DNA of 64,000 bases from Chitinophaga japonensis (GTDB taxonomy: Bacteria > Bacteroidota > Bacteroidia > Chitinophagales > Chitinophagaceae): assembly GCF_007830125.1 (NCBI RefSeq), contig NZ_VLLG01000002.1:1-64000 (forward strand), written 5' to 3'. The notes beneath the pieces are model-generated. The model saw only the letters and a list, made by a program, of their open reading frames with translations. It searched no databases and was not told the origin of the DNA. Made by a program: the position numbers and the translations under genes. This document shows, in pieces, positions 46,001 through 54,048 of this stretch; positions within the stretch are counted from its first letter, which is position 1, and each line of letters begins with the position of its first letter.

Positions 46001-46253
46001 CTGCAGGTACTTCTTTAGTACCAAAGCCTACGCTTCTTACGATCAATACGTCGTCGTTGCCCGTAACATTTAATTTGAAATTACCGTCCTGGTCGGTGGT
46101 GGTACCTGAGTTTGTCCCTTTAATCTGGATTGTAGCAAACGGTATAGGAGCTCCATCGCTTCCTGTTACCTTACCTGTAACCTGGCGTTGTTGTGCAAAG
46201 GCCAGGGTTACTATCACCATAAGCATGGTGAAAAAGAGTAACGCCTTTTTCAT
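43044..46253 (-). CDS. SusC/RagA-family TonB-dependent transporter, second copy
   Basis: 1069 residues. Signal peptide [21 protein letters not shown], then a regulatory domain ([31 protein letters not shown], 24-100), a TonB-box region [21 protein letters not shown], plug with [37 protein letters not shown], and a barrel ending in FGFNVKVRF. It carries a nutrient across the outer membrane with its SusD partner. No sensor or enzyme gene accompanies the pair. Confidence 0.95.
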   Translation of the reverse strand: [1069 protein letters not shown]

Positions 46254-46448
46254 TATGAACGATTTAGATTTTGGTTGACACGGCCCACAATTTAGATAAA
46301 ATTTTTACTTCGACCCAAGAAAAAATTAACATATCGTTAAGGATATTTTAATATTTAATTCATATTGCTGTTAAAAAACAGGTAGTTAAATTGAAAATAC
46401 CCAAATATGTATTTTTTACACTTATTGGCAAGTTGCCCGGTTTCCTTG

Positions 46449-48500
46449 CTAAAACAACTGTTGTACCTGCAACTGAACACTGCTTTTCCGGGATCCTGCC
46501 ACCTCCTCCCAGCCACTCCCGATACTGGTCACATCCCGGTAGGCTACCCGGCTCCATCTTGCCCAAAAGGCAAGGCGCCGGTTGATGTTCCATTTCAGGT
46601 TAATATTATACTGCCAGCCTTCCCCGTAAAGCTGCATCACGCTGTAGCTGTATAACATATTGCTCTCCATGGCATATACGCTGCTGCCGGTGCCGCCGGT
46701 GCTGAACCAGGTAAGCCTGCCGGACAGCCGCAGCCGGTAAGCAGGCAGGCGGTACTGCAGCTCCTGGTAGCAAAGCCAGCCCTGCTCATGCACGGTTTCT
46801 TTGTGGTAATCCGTCAGCTCCAGCCGGCTGCGCAGCTTCCACTGCGGGCCCGGCGACATACTTAGCTGGCAGCGCCAACTGCGCCTGGATACCGGCACCA
46901 CCGGCGCTATATAGCTGTCCGTGCCGGCCATATTCTCCATACCCGTCTTGTAGCGGTAGCGGATAAAGGCTTCTGTAAGCTTCCCGGGTGTGTAGGTGAG
47001 CGACATCAGCAGCTCCCGCCCGGTGGTGGAAGGCGCATCACTGCGGTATTTCAACCAGGGAAAGCGAAAGAGGTCCGCATAGGCTTCCCATTTCAGTTGC
47101 GGGGTAAACCTCAGCGCTACTGCTGCATAGCAGCCGCTCTCGTTCACCGGGTGCTGGTTGTTGCCGAACGCATTGCTGTACATGGACTGGTAAGCACGGC
47201 TGTAATGCCGGTACAGCAGCGCCACATCCGCAGCCGGCGCCACACTGGCTACCAGCCCATGCACCATGGCCAGGTGACCGTTGCCATCCACGGCCGCCTC
47301 GCCAAAGCAATGCACGTTCTTCCAGGTGCCGGCATAATCCAGGCTGGCATTGAACAACTGGCGGCCTGCCGGGGAGAACTGGTCATAGGGCGCATCCCCT
47401 TTCTCCAGCGGAGCGGAAAAACGATGCTGAATAACGTTCAGCCCTATATGCCAGTTGCCATTGTCATACGCCAGGTTGCCACCGGCTGTAAGTTGCTGCA
47501 GCGCGCCCCGCCTGGCGGCTTCCGCTATGGAACGATGGTAGCCCCCGGGCACCAGGGAACTGATGGCGGCTTCCGCCTGCAGCGAGTCCGTATTGCCTGT
47601 GTTCCCGTCCAGGCTGCGCCGCGACACAAAGCCGGTCAACTGCCAGTACCGCTGCTGCAGGGTTATGCCCACGCCCCTGAAAAAATAGAATTCCCCGGCC
47701 GAGGAATAAGGCCGCAGCACTTCCCCCTCCCGCCTGATCTGCCCGGTCAGCGGGCTTTTACCAAACGCGAAAGCCTGCCAGTTGGTAAGGCCCTGCCCCA
47801 TGTTCACCGTAAAATCGCCCAGGGCCAGCGCCTTTATATGCCTGTAATTCCGGATGAACAGGTGGGCGCTGTAAAAATCAAAGCCCTGTTTTTGGGCGCC
47901 TTTAAAGAACTGCTCCCCGGCATCCTTTTCCATGGTAACGCCCCAACTGGCATAGCGCGGAAAATGGTAGCGGTAACGCAGCAGCAGCCGGTCGGGGGTA
48001 CCGGCATAATGCGGGGGCAGGGTATCGCGGGGCCGGTAACCGCGGGCGCTTTCCAACTGCCGGCCATACCGCAGCAGCAGGGCATGTTCTCCCTTCCGCG
48101 TGTAATCCCGCAACGTATAATGCGGCTCCAGGTCATTGCCCACGGTTACATAGGGCTGTAGCCGGCCTACCAGGGCAGGATCAAAACCAGGCACGGCCTG
48201 CAACTCATAAATGCTGACAAATGCGCCCAGCAGCCGGCGGTAATCCAGCAGGTGGCGTACCTGCAATGGCGTGAGCAGTCCCAGCGACTGCAGGGCGGCG
48301 GCATCTGCCGTGTTCAGCGGGATCTTGTGCCGCGTATAAGCCTGCAGGTCCTGCCAGCGGCTGTCGTCCTCCACCGCTGTTTCGCTGCTCTCCAGTTGCT
48401 CTTCTGCTGCAGCAGGCAGGTAGTCCGGCAATTGCCGGGCATCCAGGGGCAGGCAGGCTGCCAGCACCAGGCAGCCTCCTATCAATATGGTACGGGTCAT
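46449..48500 (-). CDS. Helix-hairpin-helix protein with outer-membrane beta-barrel
   Basis: 683 residues with signal peptide MTRTILIGGCLVLAACLPLDA. Residues about 55-125 form ComEA-like helix-hairpin-helix repeats: IPLNTADAAALQSLGLLTPLQVRHLLDYRRL and YELQAVPGFDPALVGRLQPYV. The rest is a long series of amphipathic strands with aromatic girdles (LLLRYRYHFPRYASWGV, FYFFRGVGITLQQRYW) ending in QLQVQQLF. Such proteins are conserved in Bacteroidota and their role is not established; the DNA-binding-type motif on an exported barrel suggests contact with DNA or a protein at the cell envelope. A PorV-like barrel gene starts three bases upstream. Confidence 0.75.
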   Translation of the reverse strand: MTRTILIGGCLVLAACLPLDARQLPDYLPAAAEEQLESSETAVEDDSRWQDLQAYTRHKIPLNTADAAALQSLGLLTPLQVRHLLDYRRLLGAFVSIYELQAVPGFDPALVGRLQPYVTVGNDLEPHYTLRDYTRKGEHALLLRYGRQLESARGYRPRDTLPPHYAGTPDRLLLRYRYHFPRYASWGVTMEKDAGEQFFKGAQKQGFDFYSAHLFIRNYRHIKALALGDFTVNMGQGLTNWQAFAFGKSPLTGQIRREGEVLRPYSSAGEFYFFRGVGITLQQRYWQLTGFVSRRSLDGNTGNTDSLQAEAAISSLVPGGYHRSIAEAARRGALQQLTAGGNLAYDNGNWHIGLNVIQHRFSAPLEKGDAPYDQFSPAGRQLFNASLDYAGTWKNVHCFGEAAVDGNGHLAMVHGLVASVAPAADVALLYRHYSRAYQSMYSNAFGNNQHPVNESGCYAAVALRFTPQLKWEAYADLFRFPWLKYRSDAPSTTGRELLMSLTYTPGKLTEAFIRYRYKTGMENMAGTDSYIAPVVPVSRRSWRCQLSMSPGPQWKLRSRLELTDYHKETVHEQGWLCYQELQYRLPAYRLRLSGRLTWFSTGGTGSSVYAMESNMLYSYSVMQLYGEGWQYNINLKWNINRRLAFWARWSRVAYRDVTSIGSGWEEVAGSRKSSVQLQVQQLF

Positions 48501-48503
48501 AAG

Positions 48504-49325
48504 CTATGCTTCTTTAGGGTGGGGCTGCCAGGTAATGGCGGTAGCCGGGGTAATACCTAATTGTGAATGGTAATGGGCCGACAAATAAATATGCAGGGAT
48601 TGCCAGGAGAAGCGCACGCCGCCGCCGCTGAGCTGCGGGTCCGTGGAAAGCCCCAGTTGCACAGACAGTTGCGGTACAATGCGGTACTCGCACATCAGCC
48701 GGGTGGTAAGCGCGCGGTCCGTGGTATGGACCACTTCTGCGCTCAATAAAAAGTCCCTGGAAGCTTCGTAGCCTGCGCCGGCCGTGTACACTACCGGTAT
48801 ATCCTGCCGGCCGCTTTTGTCCAGTTGCTGCGCTACAGGATTAAAGGCGTGGACACCCGCATGCAACTGCGGCGTAACATGGAACAGGCAGCCCGCCTCA
48901 AAGGTCACGGTACCGGTACGGCCATACTGCTGCATAGACAGGCCCAGGTAGTCTACCTGCATGCCGATGCTCACGCGGCTACCCAGGTTCCTGCCATAGG
49001 CAATGCCCAACTGCTGCTGGTTAAAGGCCGTATAGCCGAAATGCCGCAGGGAAAGACCGAATGTACCGGAAGCGGTAGGTACTGCCAGGCCTAACGCATA
49101 CAGGCTGGTGGCTTTCAGCATAAAGCGGCGCTCTGCATATACCCCGGCCGTTATGGCGGGCAGCGCTGCCAGTGCAGCCTGGTTGTGCAAAGCAGAAAAA
49201 ACGTGCTGGAACTGCTGGCTGTAGGTACCGCCTACCTGTTGCGGACCTCCGGGCAGCCACACCGGCTGGGCATATAACGTGGAAATACCCAGGGTGAAAA
49301 CAATAGTAACAATGCTCCTTCTCAT
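48504..49325 (-). CDS. PorV/PorQ-like outer-membrane beta-barrel protein
   Basis: 273 residues from the ATG at 49325 (MRRSIVTIVFTLGISTLYAQ signal); a longer frame from 49373 adds 16 unlikely residues. The sequence is strand-rich with Gly/Tyr/Gln pattern (GTFGLSLRHFGYTAFNQQQLGIAYGRNL, SIGMQVDYLGLSMQQYGRTG) and resembles the small outer-membrane barrels of the PorV/PorQ/UPF0164 type. It overlaps the transcription unit of the helix-hairpin-helix barrel downstream (three-base gap), so the two probably work together. Confidence 0.65.
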   Translation of the reverse strand: MRRSIVTIVFTLGISTLYAQPVWLPGGPQQVGGTYSQQFQHVFSALHNQAALAALPAITAGVYAERRFMLKATSLYALGLAVPTASGTFGLSLRHFGYTAFNQQQLGIAYGRNLGSRVSIGMQVDYLGLSMQQYGRTGTVTFEAGCLFHVTPQLHAGVHAFNPVAQQLDKSGRQDIPVVYTAGAGYEASRDFLLSAEVVHTTDRALTTRLMCEYRIVPQLSVQLGLSTDPQLSGGGVRFSWQSLHIYLSAHYHSQLGITPATAITWQPHPKEA

Positions 49326-49417
49326 AAGAATGGTTGGTTGGTAACAAAATTTTGAGGGAGAGATGGGATGCAACAGAGAGAGGGGGCAAATTAAGTAAAA
49401 AGTAAAAAAGAAAAAAT

Positions 49418-50053
49418 TTAAAACAGCCCATATAATTGGGAGTCGATCCGGGAAATGATCTCTCCCAGGTCTTCCTCGCTGTCGGGGAACTTGTTCTTGT
49501 CAATGTCTATCACCAGCAAGGGGCCTTCTTTATACTTCTCTATCCAGTTATTGTAGTATTCGTTGAGCCGTTTCAGGTAGTCCAGGCGTATATTCTCCTC
49601 ATACTCACGGCCGCGTTTCTGTATCTGCGCTACCAGCGTGGGCACGGACGCCTGCAGGTAGATCAGCAGGTCCGGGGGTCTTACCATCGATTTCAGGGTT
49701 TCAAAAAAGTTAAAGTAATTATCAAAGTCCCGTTTGGTCATGAGTCCCATTTCATACAGGTTGGGTGCAAAAATGTGGGCATCTTCGTAAATGGTGCGGT
49801 CCTGTATCACGGTGTCTTTGCCATTCTGTATTTCCAGCAGTTGTTTCAGGCGGCCGTGCAGGAAATACACCTGCAGGTTAAAGGACCAGCGGGGCATGTC
49901 TTCATAAAAATCATTGAGGTAGGGATTGTGTTCCACATCTTCAAACTGGGGGGCCCATTTATAATGTTTGGCCAGTAATTCCGTAAGGGTGGTTTTTCCC
50001 GCGCCAATGTTCCCGGCTACTGCGATGTGCTTGATCTTATTTTGTTTTGCCAT
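49418..50053 (-). CDS. Deoxynucleoside kinase
   Basis: 211 residues. It phosphorylates deoxynucleosides for dNTP salvage in the cytoplasm. P-loop AGNIGAGKTT (residues 12-21), the substrate-site FEDVEHNPYLNDFYED, DRTIYEDAHIF (the ERS-like DR motif) and a lid KRGREYEENIRLDYLKRLNEYYNNW are all present. The family includes deoxyadenosine and deoxyguanosine kinases; specificity cannot be read. The gene stands alone. Confidence 0.93.
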   Translation of the reverse strand: MAKQNKIKHIAVAGNIGAGKTTLTELLAKHYKWAPQFEDVEHNPYLNDFYEDMPRWSFNLQVYFLHGRLKQLLEIQNGKDTVIQDRTIYEDAHIFAPNLYEMGLMTKRDFDNYFNFFETLKSMVRPPDLLIYLQASVPTLVAQIQKRGREYEENIRLDYLKRLNEYYNNWIEKYKEGPLLVIDIDKNKFPDSEEDLGEIISRIDSQLYGLF

Positions 50054-50185
50054 GCTTATTTATAGTGGTAAGTAGTAAGTCGTTAGGACCCGGTAAGTGT
50101 TATAGTGAAGGATAATTTACATAAATAAATGGGTTTTATGTAAAAAAACTTCCCCTGTTGCCCCTTAACGGATATTGATCGTATC

Positions 50186-51190
50186 TCAATAGTAGTCGAT
50201 CCCGATCAGTTTCCTTGCTGCTTGCAAAGTTTGTGCCGCACTTGCCCGGGCTTTCTCTGCACCGGCTTTCATGATACGGTTCAGGTAGGGCTTGTCCTGC
50301 TGCAACTCCTGCGCCTTTTCGCGGATAGGTGCAATAAAGCGTACCATGTCTTCCGCCAACTGTTTTTTCAGGTCCCCGTAACGGATAGCCTGGTCCTGGT
50401 AGGCGCGCTCAAAATCGCTGATCACTGCCGGCGCGGATACCTGCTGCATTAACAAAAAGAGGTTGGCGATGGTTTCCGGCATGGGGGCGCCCGGCTCCAG
50501 GGGGCCGCTGTCTGTTTTGGCCTTCATGATCTTCTTGCGGATCTGCTCGTCCGTATCCGCCAGGTACAGGGTGGCCATTTCATTTTCGCTCTTGCTCATT
50601 TTACCGGTGCCGTCCAGGCTGGGTATCCTGATCAGGTTGTCGCCGAAATTGAAGGCAACCGGCTCGGGGAACAACTGGCCGTAACGGTTGTTAAACCGCT
50701 GGGCGAAATTGCGCGCCATTTCCAGGTGCTGCTCCTGGTCCTTGCCTACCGGCACCTTTACGGCGCGGTGCACCAGTATATCGGCGCTCATCAGCACCGG
50801 ATAGGTGAGCAGGCCTGCATTCACATTCTGGGGCTGCAGGCGCACCTTGTCCTTGAAGGTAGGCACCTTTTCCAGCTCGCCCTTGTAGGCCAGCATGTTC
50901 AGCAACAGGTACAGCTCTGCTATTTCCGGCACATCGCTCTGGGCATACAGGGCTACCTTTTCGGGGTCCAGGCCGGAGGCGATGTTCTCTGCCAGCACGC
51001 GGAACACATTGCCCCGCAGGTCTTTGGGGTCCGGATGCGTAGTAAGCGAATGCCAGTCCGCTACAAAAAAATAACAGTCATAATCTTCCTGCATCCGGAT
51101 GTAATTGCGGATAGCGCCAAAATAATTGCCTAAATGTAAAAAACCGGTGGAGCGGATGCCGCTTACTACTATTTCTTTTCCTGTTGCCAT
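50186..51190 (-). CDS. trpS: Tryptophanyl-tRNA synthetase
   Basis: 334 residues from the ATG at 51190; a frame reaching to 51397 translates the repeat region and is not credible. Class I features are GIRSTGFLHLGNYFGAI (HIGH-like) and KMSKSENEM. It charges tRNA-Trp. The promoter is a TAATTTTG box 10 bases before the start, with TTTG 22 bases further up inside a word repeat. It is divergent from gatC. Confidence 0.97.
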   Translation of the reverse strand: MATGKEIVVSGIRSTGFLHLGNYFGAIRNYIRMQEDYDCYFFVADWHSLTTHPDPKDLRGNVFRVLAENIASGLDPEKVALYAQSDVPEIAELYLLLNMLAYKGELEKVPTFKDKVRLQPQNVNAGLLTYPVLMSADILVHRAVKVPVGKDQEQHLEMARNFAQRFNNRYGQLFPEPVAFNFGDNLIRIPSLDGTGKMSKSENEMATLYLADTDEQIRKKIMKAKTDSGPLEPGAPMPETIANLFLLMQQVSAPAVISDFERAYQDQAIRYGDLKKQLAEDMVRFIAPIREKAQELQQDKPYLNRIMKAGAEKARASAAQTLQAARKLIGIDYY

Positions 51191-51199
51191 AATGGAGGT

Positions 51200-51233
51200 C
51201 AAAATTAAGAAATTCCAAATTCCAAATCCCAAA
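51200..51233 (-). promoter_or_regulatory. trpS promoter
   Basis: Minus-strand TAATTTTG (51200-51207) preceded by TTTG (51230-51233) with a 22-base spacer. The TTTG belongs to the repeated word in the left arm of the inverted repeat. Confidence 0.5.
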
Positions 51234-51331
51234 TTCCAAACTACCGGACAAGTGCCTGCGTAAACAGCAGTTGCTAACAGGCCAGATGATATCCGCCAAT
51301 TTTGGAATTTGGGATTTGGGATTTGGAATTT
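51210..51331. repeat. 31-base inverted repeat between trpS and gatC
   Basis: The left arm (51210-51240) and right arm (51301-51331) are reverse complements with one mismatch, and both are built from the word ATTTGG/ATTTGGG. The 60-base centre is unrelated. It sits between divergent promoters and supplies -33-like TTTG elements to both, so it is not a simple terminator. Confidence 0.75.
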
Positions 51332-51362
51332 GGTGCTTGGGATTTGGAATTTATTATCTTTG
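51329..51362 (+). promoter_or_regulatory. gatC promoter
   Basis: TTTG (51329-51332), 22-base spacer, then TATCTTTG (51355-51362), which ends five bases before the ATG at 51368. The transcript would be leaderless or nearly so. Confidence 0.5.
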
Positions 51363-51367
51363 AGATC

Positions 51368-51658
51368 ATGGAAGTAAACGATGCATTGGTACAGCAACTG
51401 GCAGACCTGGCCAGGCTGGAGTTTAGCGAGCAGGAAAAAGCGGGCATCCAGGAGGAGTTGCAGCAGATGATCACTTTTGTGGAAAAGCTGAACGAACTGG
51501 ATACCAGCAACGTTCCCCCCCTGTTGTTCATGACAGCCAACTACAATGTATTCCGTGAAGATAAAGTGGTACCGTCCATTACCCGCGAAGAAGGATTGCA
51601 GAACGCGCCTTCCTCCAACGACCAGTACTTCAGGGTACCGAAAGTTATCAAGAAATAA
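51368..51658 (+). CDS. gatC: Asp-tRNA(Asn)/Glu-tRNA(Gln) amidotransferase subunit C
   Basis: 96 residues from the ATG at 51368; the frame to 51302 only translates the repeat. GatC holds GatA and GatB together in the enzyme that amidates misacylated tRNA. The [37 protein letters not shown] segment is the family core, and the C-terminal part holds R-EDKV and NAP-S motifs ([25 protein letters not shown]). No gatA or gatB is nearby. The LolD-like ATPase gene follows after 11 bases. Confidence 0.95.
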   Translation: MEVNDALVQQLADLARLEFSEQEKAGIQEELQQMITFVEKLNELDTSNVPPLLFMTANYNVFREDKVVPSITREEGLQNAPSSNDQYFRVPKVIKK

Positions 51659-51669
51659 TTGCTATTGCT

Positions 51670-52392
51670 ATGCGCCCAGAATCCGTCATTCATTTGGAGA
51701 ACATCCGTAAAAGCTATTTCATCGGCCGCAACGAGCTGCCGGTGCTCAAAGGCATATCCCTGGATATTTTCAAGAACGAATACGTGGCGCTGATGGGCCC
51801 TTCCGGTTCCGGCAAGTCTACCCTCATGAACATGCTGGGCTGCCTGGACTCCCCTACCAGCGGCAGGTACATCCTGAGCGGCCATGATGTGAGCAAGATG
51901 GAAGACAACGAGCTGGCCCGCGTGCGTAACAAGGAGATAGGCTTCGTGTTCCAGCAGTTCAACCTCATGCCCCGCCTCTCCGCCCTGGAAAATGTAGCGG
52001 TGCCGCTGATCTATGCCGGCGTCAGTAAAAAGGACCGGGAGGAAAGAGCCCTGGACGTATTGAAAAAAGTGGGGCTGGGAGATCGTTACAAGCACAAGCC
52101 CAACGAGCTGTCCGGCGGGCAGTGCCAGCGCGTGGCCATCGCCCGGGCGCTGGTGAATAACCCGGCCCTCATACTGGCCGATGAGCCCACCGGTAACCTG
52201 GATACCAAAACCTCCGTGGAGATCATGGAGATATTCGGCCAGATCCACGCTTCCGGCAATACCGTGGTGCTGGTGACCCATGAAGAGGATATTGCAGACC
52301 ATGCCCTGCGCGTGGTACGCCTGCGGGACGGCCTAATAGAAACCGACAAGCTGAATGAAAAGCACCTGCAATTAAAACACGATGGCGCTTAA
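51670..52392 (+). CDS. ABC transporter ATPase, LolD/MacB type
   Basis: 240 residues. Walker [11 protein letters not shown]-loop [18 protein letters not shown], signature [15 protein letters not shown], Walker [13 protein letters not shown] and H-loop VTHEED are complete. The [16 protein letters not shown] pattern places it in the LolD/MacB/FtsE group that energises lipoprotein release or macrolide/peptide export. No permease is in the window. It starts 11 bases after gatC and overlaps the next gene by 11 bases, so the three are co-transcribed. Confidence 0.9.
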   Translation: MRPESVIHLENIRKSYFIGRNELPVLKGISLDIFKNEYVALMGPSGSGKSTLMNMLGCLDSPTSGRYILSGHDVSKMEDNELARVRNKEIGFVFQQFNLMPRLSALENVAVPLIYAGVSKKDREERALDVLKKVGLGDRYKHKPNELSGGQCQRVAIARALVNNPALILADEPTGNLDTKTSVEIMEIFGQIHASGNTVVLVTHEEDIADHALRVVRLRDGLIETDKLNEKHLQLKHDGA

Positions 52393-52942
52393 GATATACA
52401 CCAAAACCGGCGACAAGGGCAAAACCGCGCTCATTGGCGGCACCAAAGTGCCCAAAAGCCATATCCGCATTGATACTTACGGCACTATAGACGAACTGAA
52501 CTCTTACATCGGCCTGGTGAATGACCATATCAACGACGAGGCCGTCAATACCCTGCTCAAGGAGATACAGGATCGCCTGTTCACCATCGGCTCCTCCCTG
52601 GCCTGCGATCCGGAAAAGGAAACCAAATTGAGCATTCCCGACCTGCAAGCCGGGGACATACAGCTCCTGGAAAACAGCATTGACCAGATGAACGGGGAGC
52701 TGCCGGCGATGAGATCCTTCATACTGCCCGGCGGCCATGTAGCAGTATCTACCTGCCATATTGCGCGTTGCGTATGCCGGCGTGCAGAACGTTTGTGCGT
52801 GGGCATGCAGGAGCAGGGCCTTCCCATTGATCCGTTGATATTACAGTACATTAACCGCCTGAGCGATTACCTGTTTGTACTGGCCCGCTGGGTGGGGCAT
52901 CGTTTAGGCGTAGCGGAAATTACCTGGAAACCGCGGGTGTGA
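52382..52942 (+). CDS. Cob(I)alamin adenosyltransferase, PduO/MMAB type
   Basis: 186 residues. It transfers adenosyl from ATP to cob(I)alamin to make coenzyme B12. The N-terminal ATP site is [17 protein letters not shown], then [16 protein letters not shown]; the C-terminal signature is [14 protein letters not shown] and [12 protein letters not shown]. It overlaps the ABC ATPase gene by 11 bases and is convergent with the second LolD-like gene, eight bases apart. Confidence 0.95.
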   Translation: MALKIYTKTGDKGKTALIGGTKVPKSHIRIDTYGTIDELNSYIGLVNDHINDEAVNTLLKEIQDRLFTIGSSLACDPEKETKLSIPDLQAGDIQLLENSIDQMNGELPAMRSFILPGGHVAVSTCHIARCVCRRAERLCVGMQEQGLPIDPLILQYINRLSDYLFVLARWVGHRLGVAEITWKPRV

Positions 52943-52950
52943 CCCGCCCA

Positions 52951-53610
52951 TCAGCTAATTATTTTTCCGTCTTTCATCACCAGTTGCCGGTCACTCATGG
53001 GCGCCAGCTCTTCATTATGGGTAACGATGATAAAGGTCTGGCGGAACTGGTCCCGCAGGTCCAGGAACAGTTGGTGCAGCTCCCGGGCATTTTTGGAGTC
53101 CAGGTTACCGGTTGGCTCATCGGCCATTACAATGTCGGGGGTATTGATGAGGGCGCGGGCTACCGCCACCCGCTGCTGCTCGCCGCCGGACAGCTCATTG
53201 GGTTTGTGGTCCACCCGGTCGCCGAGGCCCAGGGTATCCAGCAGGAACGCGGCCCGCTTCCGGACCTCCGCTTTCCGGGTACCGGCAATAAAACCGGGCA
53301 CACATACGTTTTCCAGGGCGGTAAACTCCGGCAGCAAATGGTGGAACTGGAAAATAAAGCCAATATGACGGTTCCGGAAGTCGGCCAGGGCGTTTCCCCT
53401 CAGGGCGGTCAGGTTCATATCCCGCAGCCATACCTCCCCAGAAGAGGGGGTATCCAGGGTGCCCAGCAGGTGTAAGAGGGTGCTTTTCCCGGCCCCGGAA
53501 GACCCTACAATGGTAACGATCTCCCCCTTTTCAACGGTTACGTCTACCCCCTTCAAAACCTGTAAGTTGGAATAATTTTTGGTAAGATTGCGAGCAACTA
53601 ACATACTCAA
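52951..53610 (-). CDS. LolD-like ABC ATPase
   Basis: 219 residues. Walker A GSSGAGKST, Q-loop FIFQFHHLLPEFTALENV, signature LSGGEQQRVAVARAL, Walker [13 protein letters not shown] and VTHNEE are all present. HHLLPEFTALENV and the 219-residue length fit LolD, the ATPase of the LolCDE lipoprotein releasing complex in the inner membrane. No lolC/E gene is nearby. It is paralogous to the ATPase at 51670 but closer to LolD. Confidence 0.92.
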   Translation of the reverse strand: MSMLVARNLTKNYSNLQVLKGVDVTVEKGEIVTIVGSSGAGKSTLLHLLGTLDTPSSGEVWLRDMNLTALRGNALADFRNRHIGFIFQFHHLLPEFTALENVCVPGFIAGTRKAEVRKRAAFLLDTLGLGDRVDHKPNELSGGEQQRVAVARALINTPDIVMADEPTGNLDSKNARELHQLFLDLRDQFRQTFIIVTHNEELAPMSDRQLVMKDGKIIS

Positions 53611-53642
53611 AGAAAAGTAATTAACCGTTAAAATAGTAATAG

Positions 53643-53672
53643 TTGTTTATTTCAAATTAAATAATACTTTTG
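53643..53672 (+). promoter_or_regulatory. Promoter of the DUF2795 gene
   Basis: TTG (53643-53645), 19-base spacer, TACTTTTG (53665-53672): close to the full Bacteroidetes consensus. The leader is about 30 bases and A-rich before the ATG at 53706. Confidence 0.65.
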
Positions 53673-53705
53673 CGAAAATTTAAAGAAAGTAAAAATTTTA
53701 ATAAC

Positions 53706-53927
53706 ATGTACTGGACATTAGAATTAGCTTCATACCTGGAGGACGCTCCCTGGCCAGCTACGAAAGACGAACTGATAGACTACGCCATCCGCTCCGGTGC
53801 ACCGATAGAAGTGATTGAGAATTTACAGGAACTGGAAGATGAAGGGGAGATTTATGAAGGGATCGAGGATATATGGTCCGACTACCCGTCTCAGGACGAC
53901 TTTTTCTTCAATGAAGACGAGTATTAG
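53706..53927 (+). CDS. DUF2795 small acidic protein
   Basis: 73 residues from the ATG at 53706. MYWTLELASYLEDAPWPATKDELIDYAIRSGAPIEVIENLQEL is the DUF2795 core, then a very acidic tail (EDEGEIYEGIEDIWSDYPSQDDFFFNEDEY). It is highly conserved in Bacteroidota, of unknown function, and has a strong promoter and its own terminator. Confidence 0.9.
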   Translation: MYWTLELASYLEDAPWPATKDELIDYAIRSGAPIEVIENLQELEDEGEIYEGIEDIWSDYPSQDDFFFNEDEY

Positions 53928-53984
53928 GCCGTAAAGTATCCAGGTTGTTGACCCTTGTGCTGCTCTCCTATGCTAAAAAGAATG

Positions 53985-54019
53985 AAGCCGCCCCGCTACA
54001 TAGCTGAACGGGACGGCTT
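53985..54019. terminator. Bidirectional terminator between DUF2795 and fabI
   Basis: AAGCCG-C-CCCG (53985-53995) pairs with CGGG-A-CGGCTT (54009-54019) with one mismatch, with AATGA/TCATT flanks extending it and T-rich tails on both strands. Confidence 0.75.
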
Positions 54020-54048
54020 TTTCATTACTTTCAACGGGAACCCCGCTA

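Noticed and set aside
51210..51331. CRISPR or insertion-sequence terminal repeats
   Set aside because: There are two arms only, built from simple words, with no spacer series, cas gene, transposase or target duplication.
50186..51397. TrpS start at 51397
   Set aside because: The extra 69 residues are translated from the inverted word repeat and the promoter; the true start is 51190.
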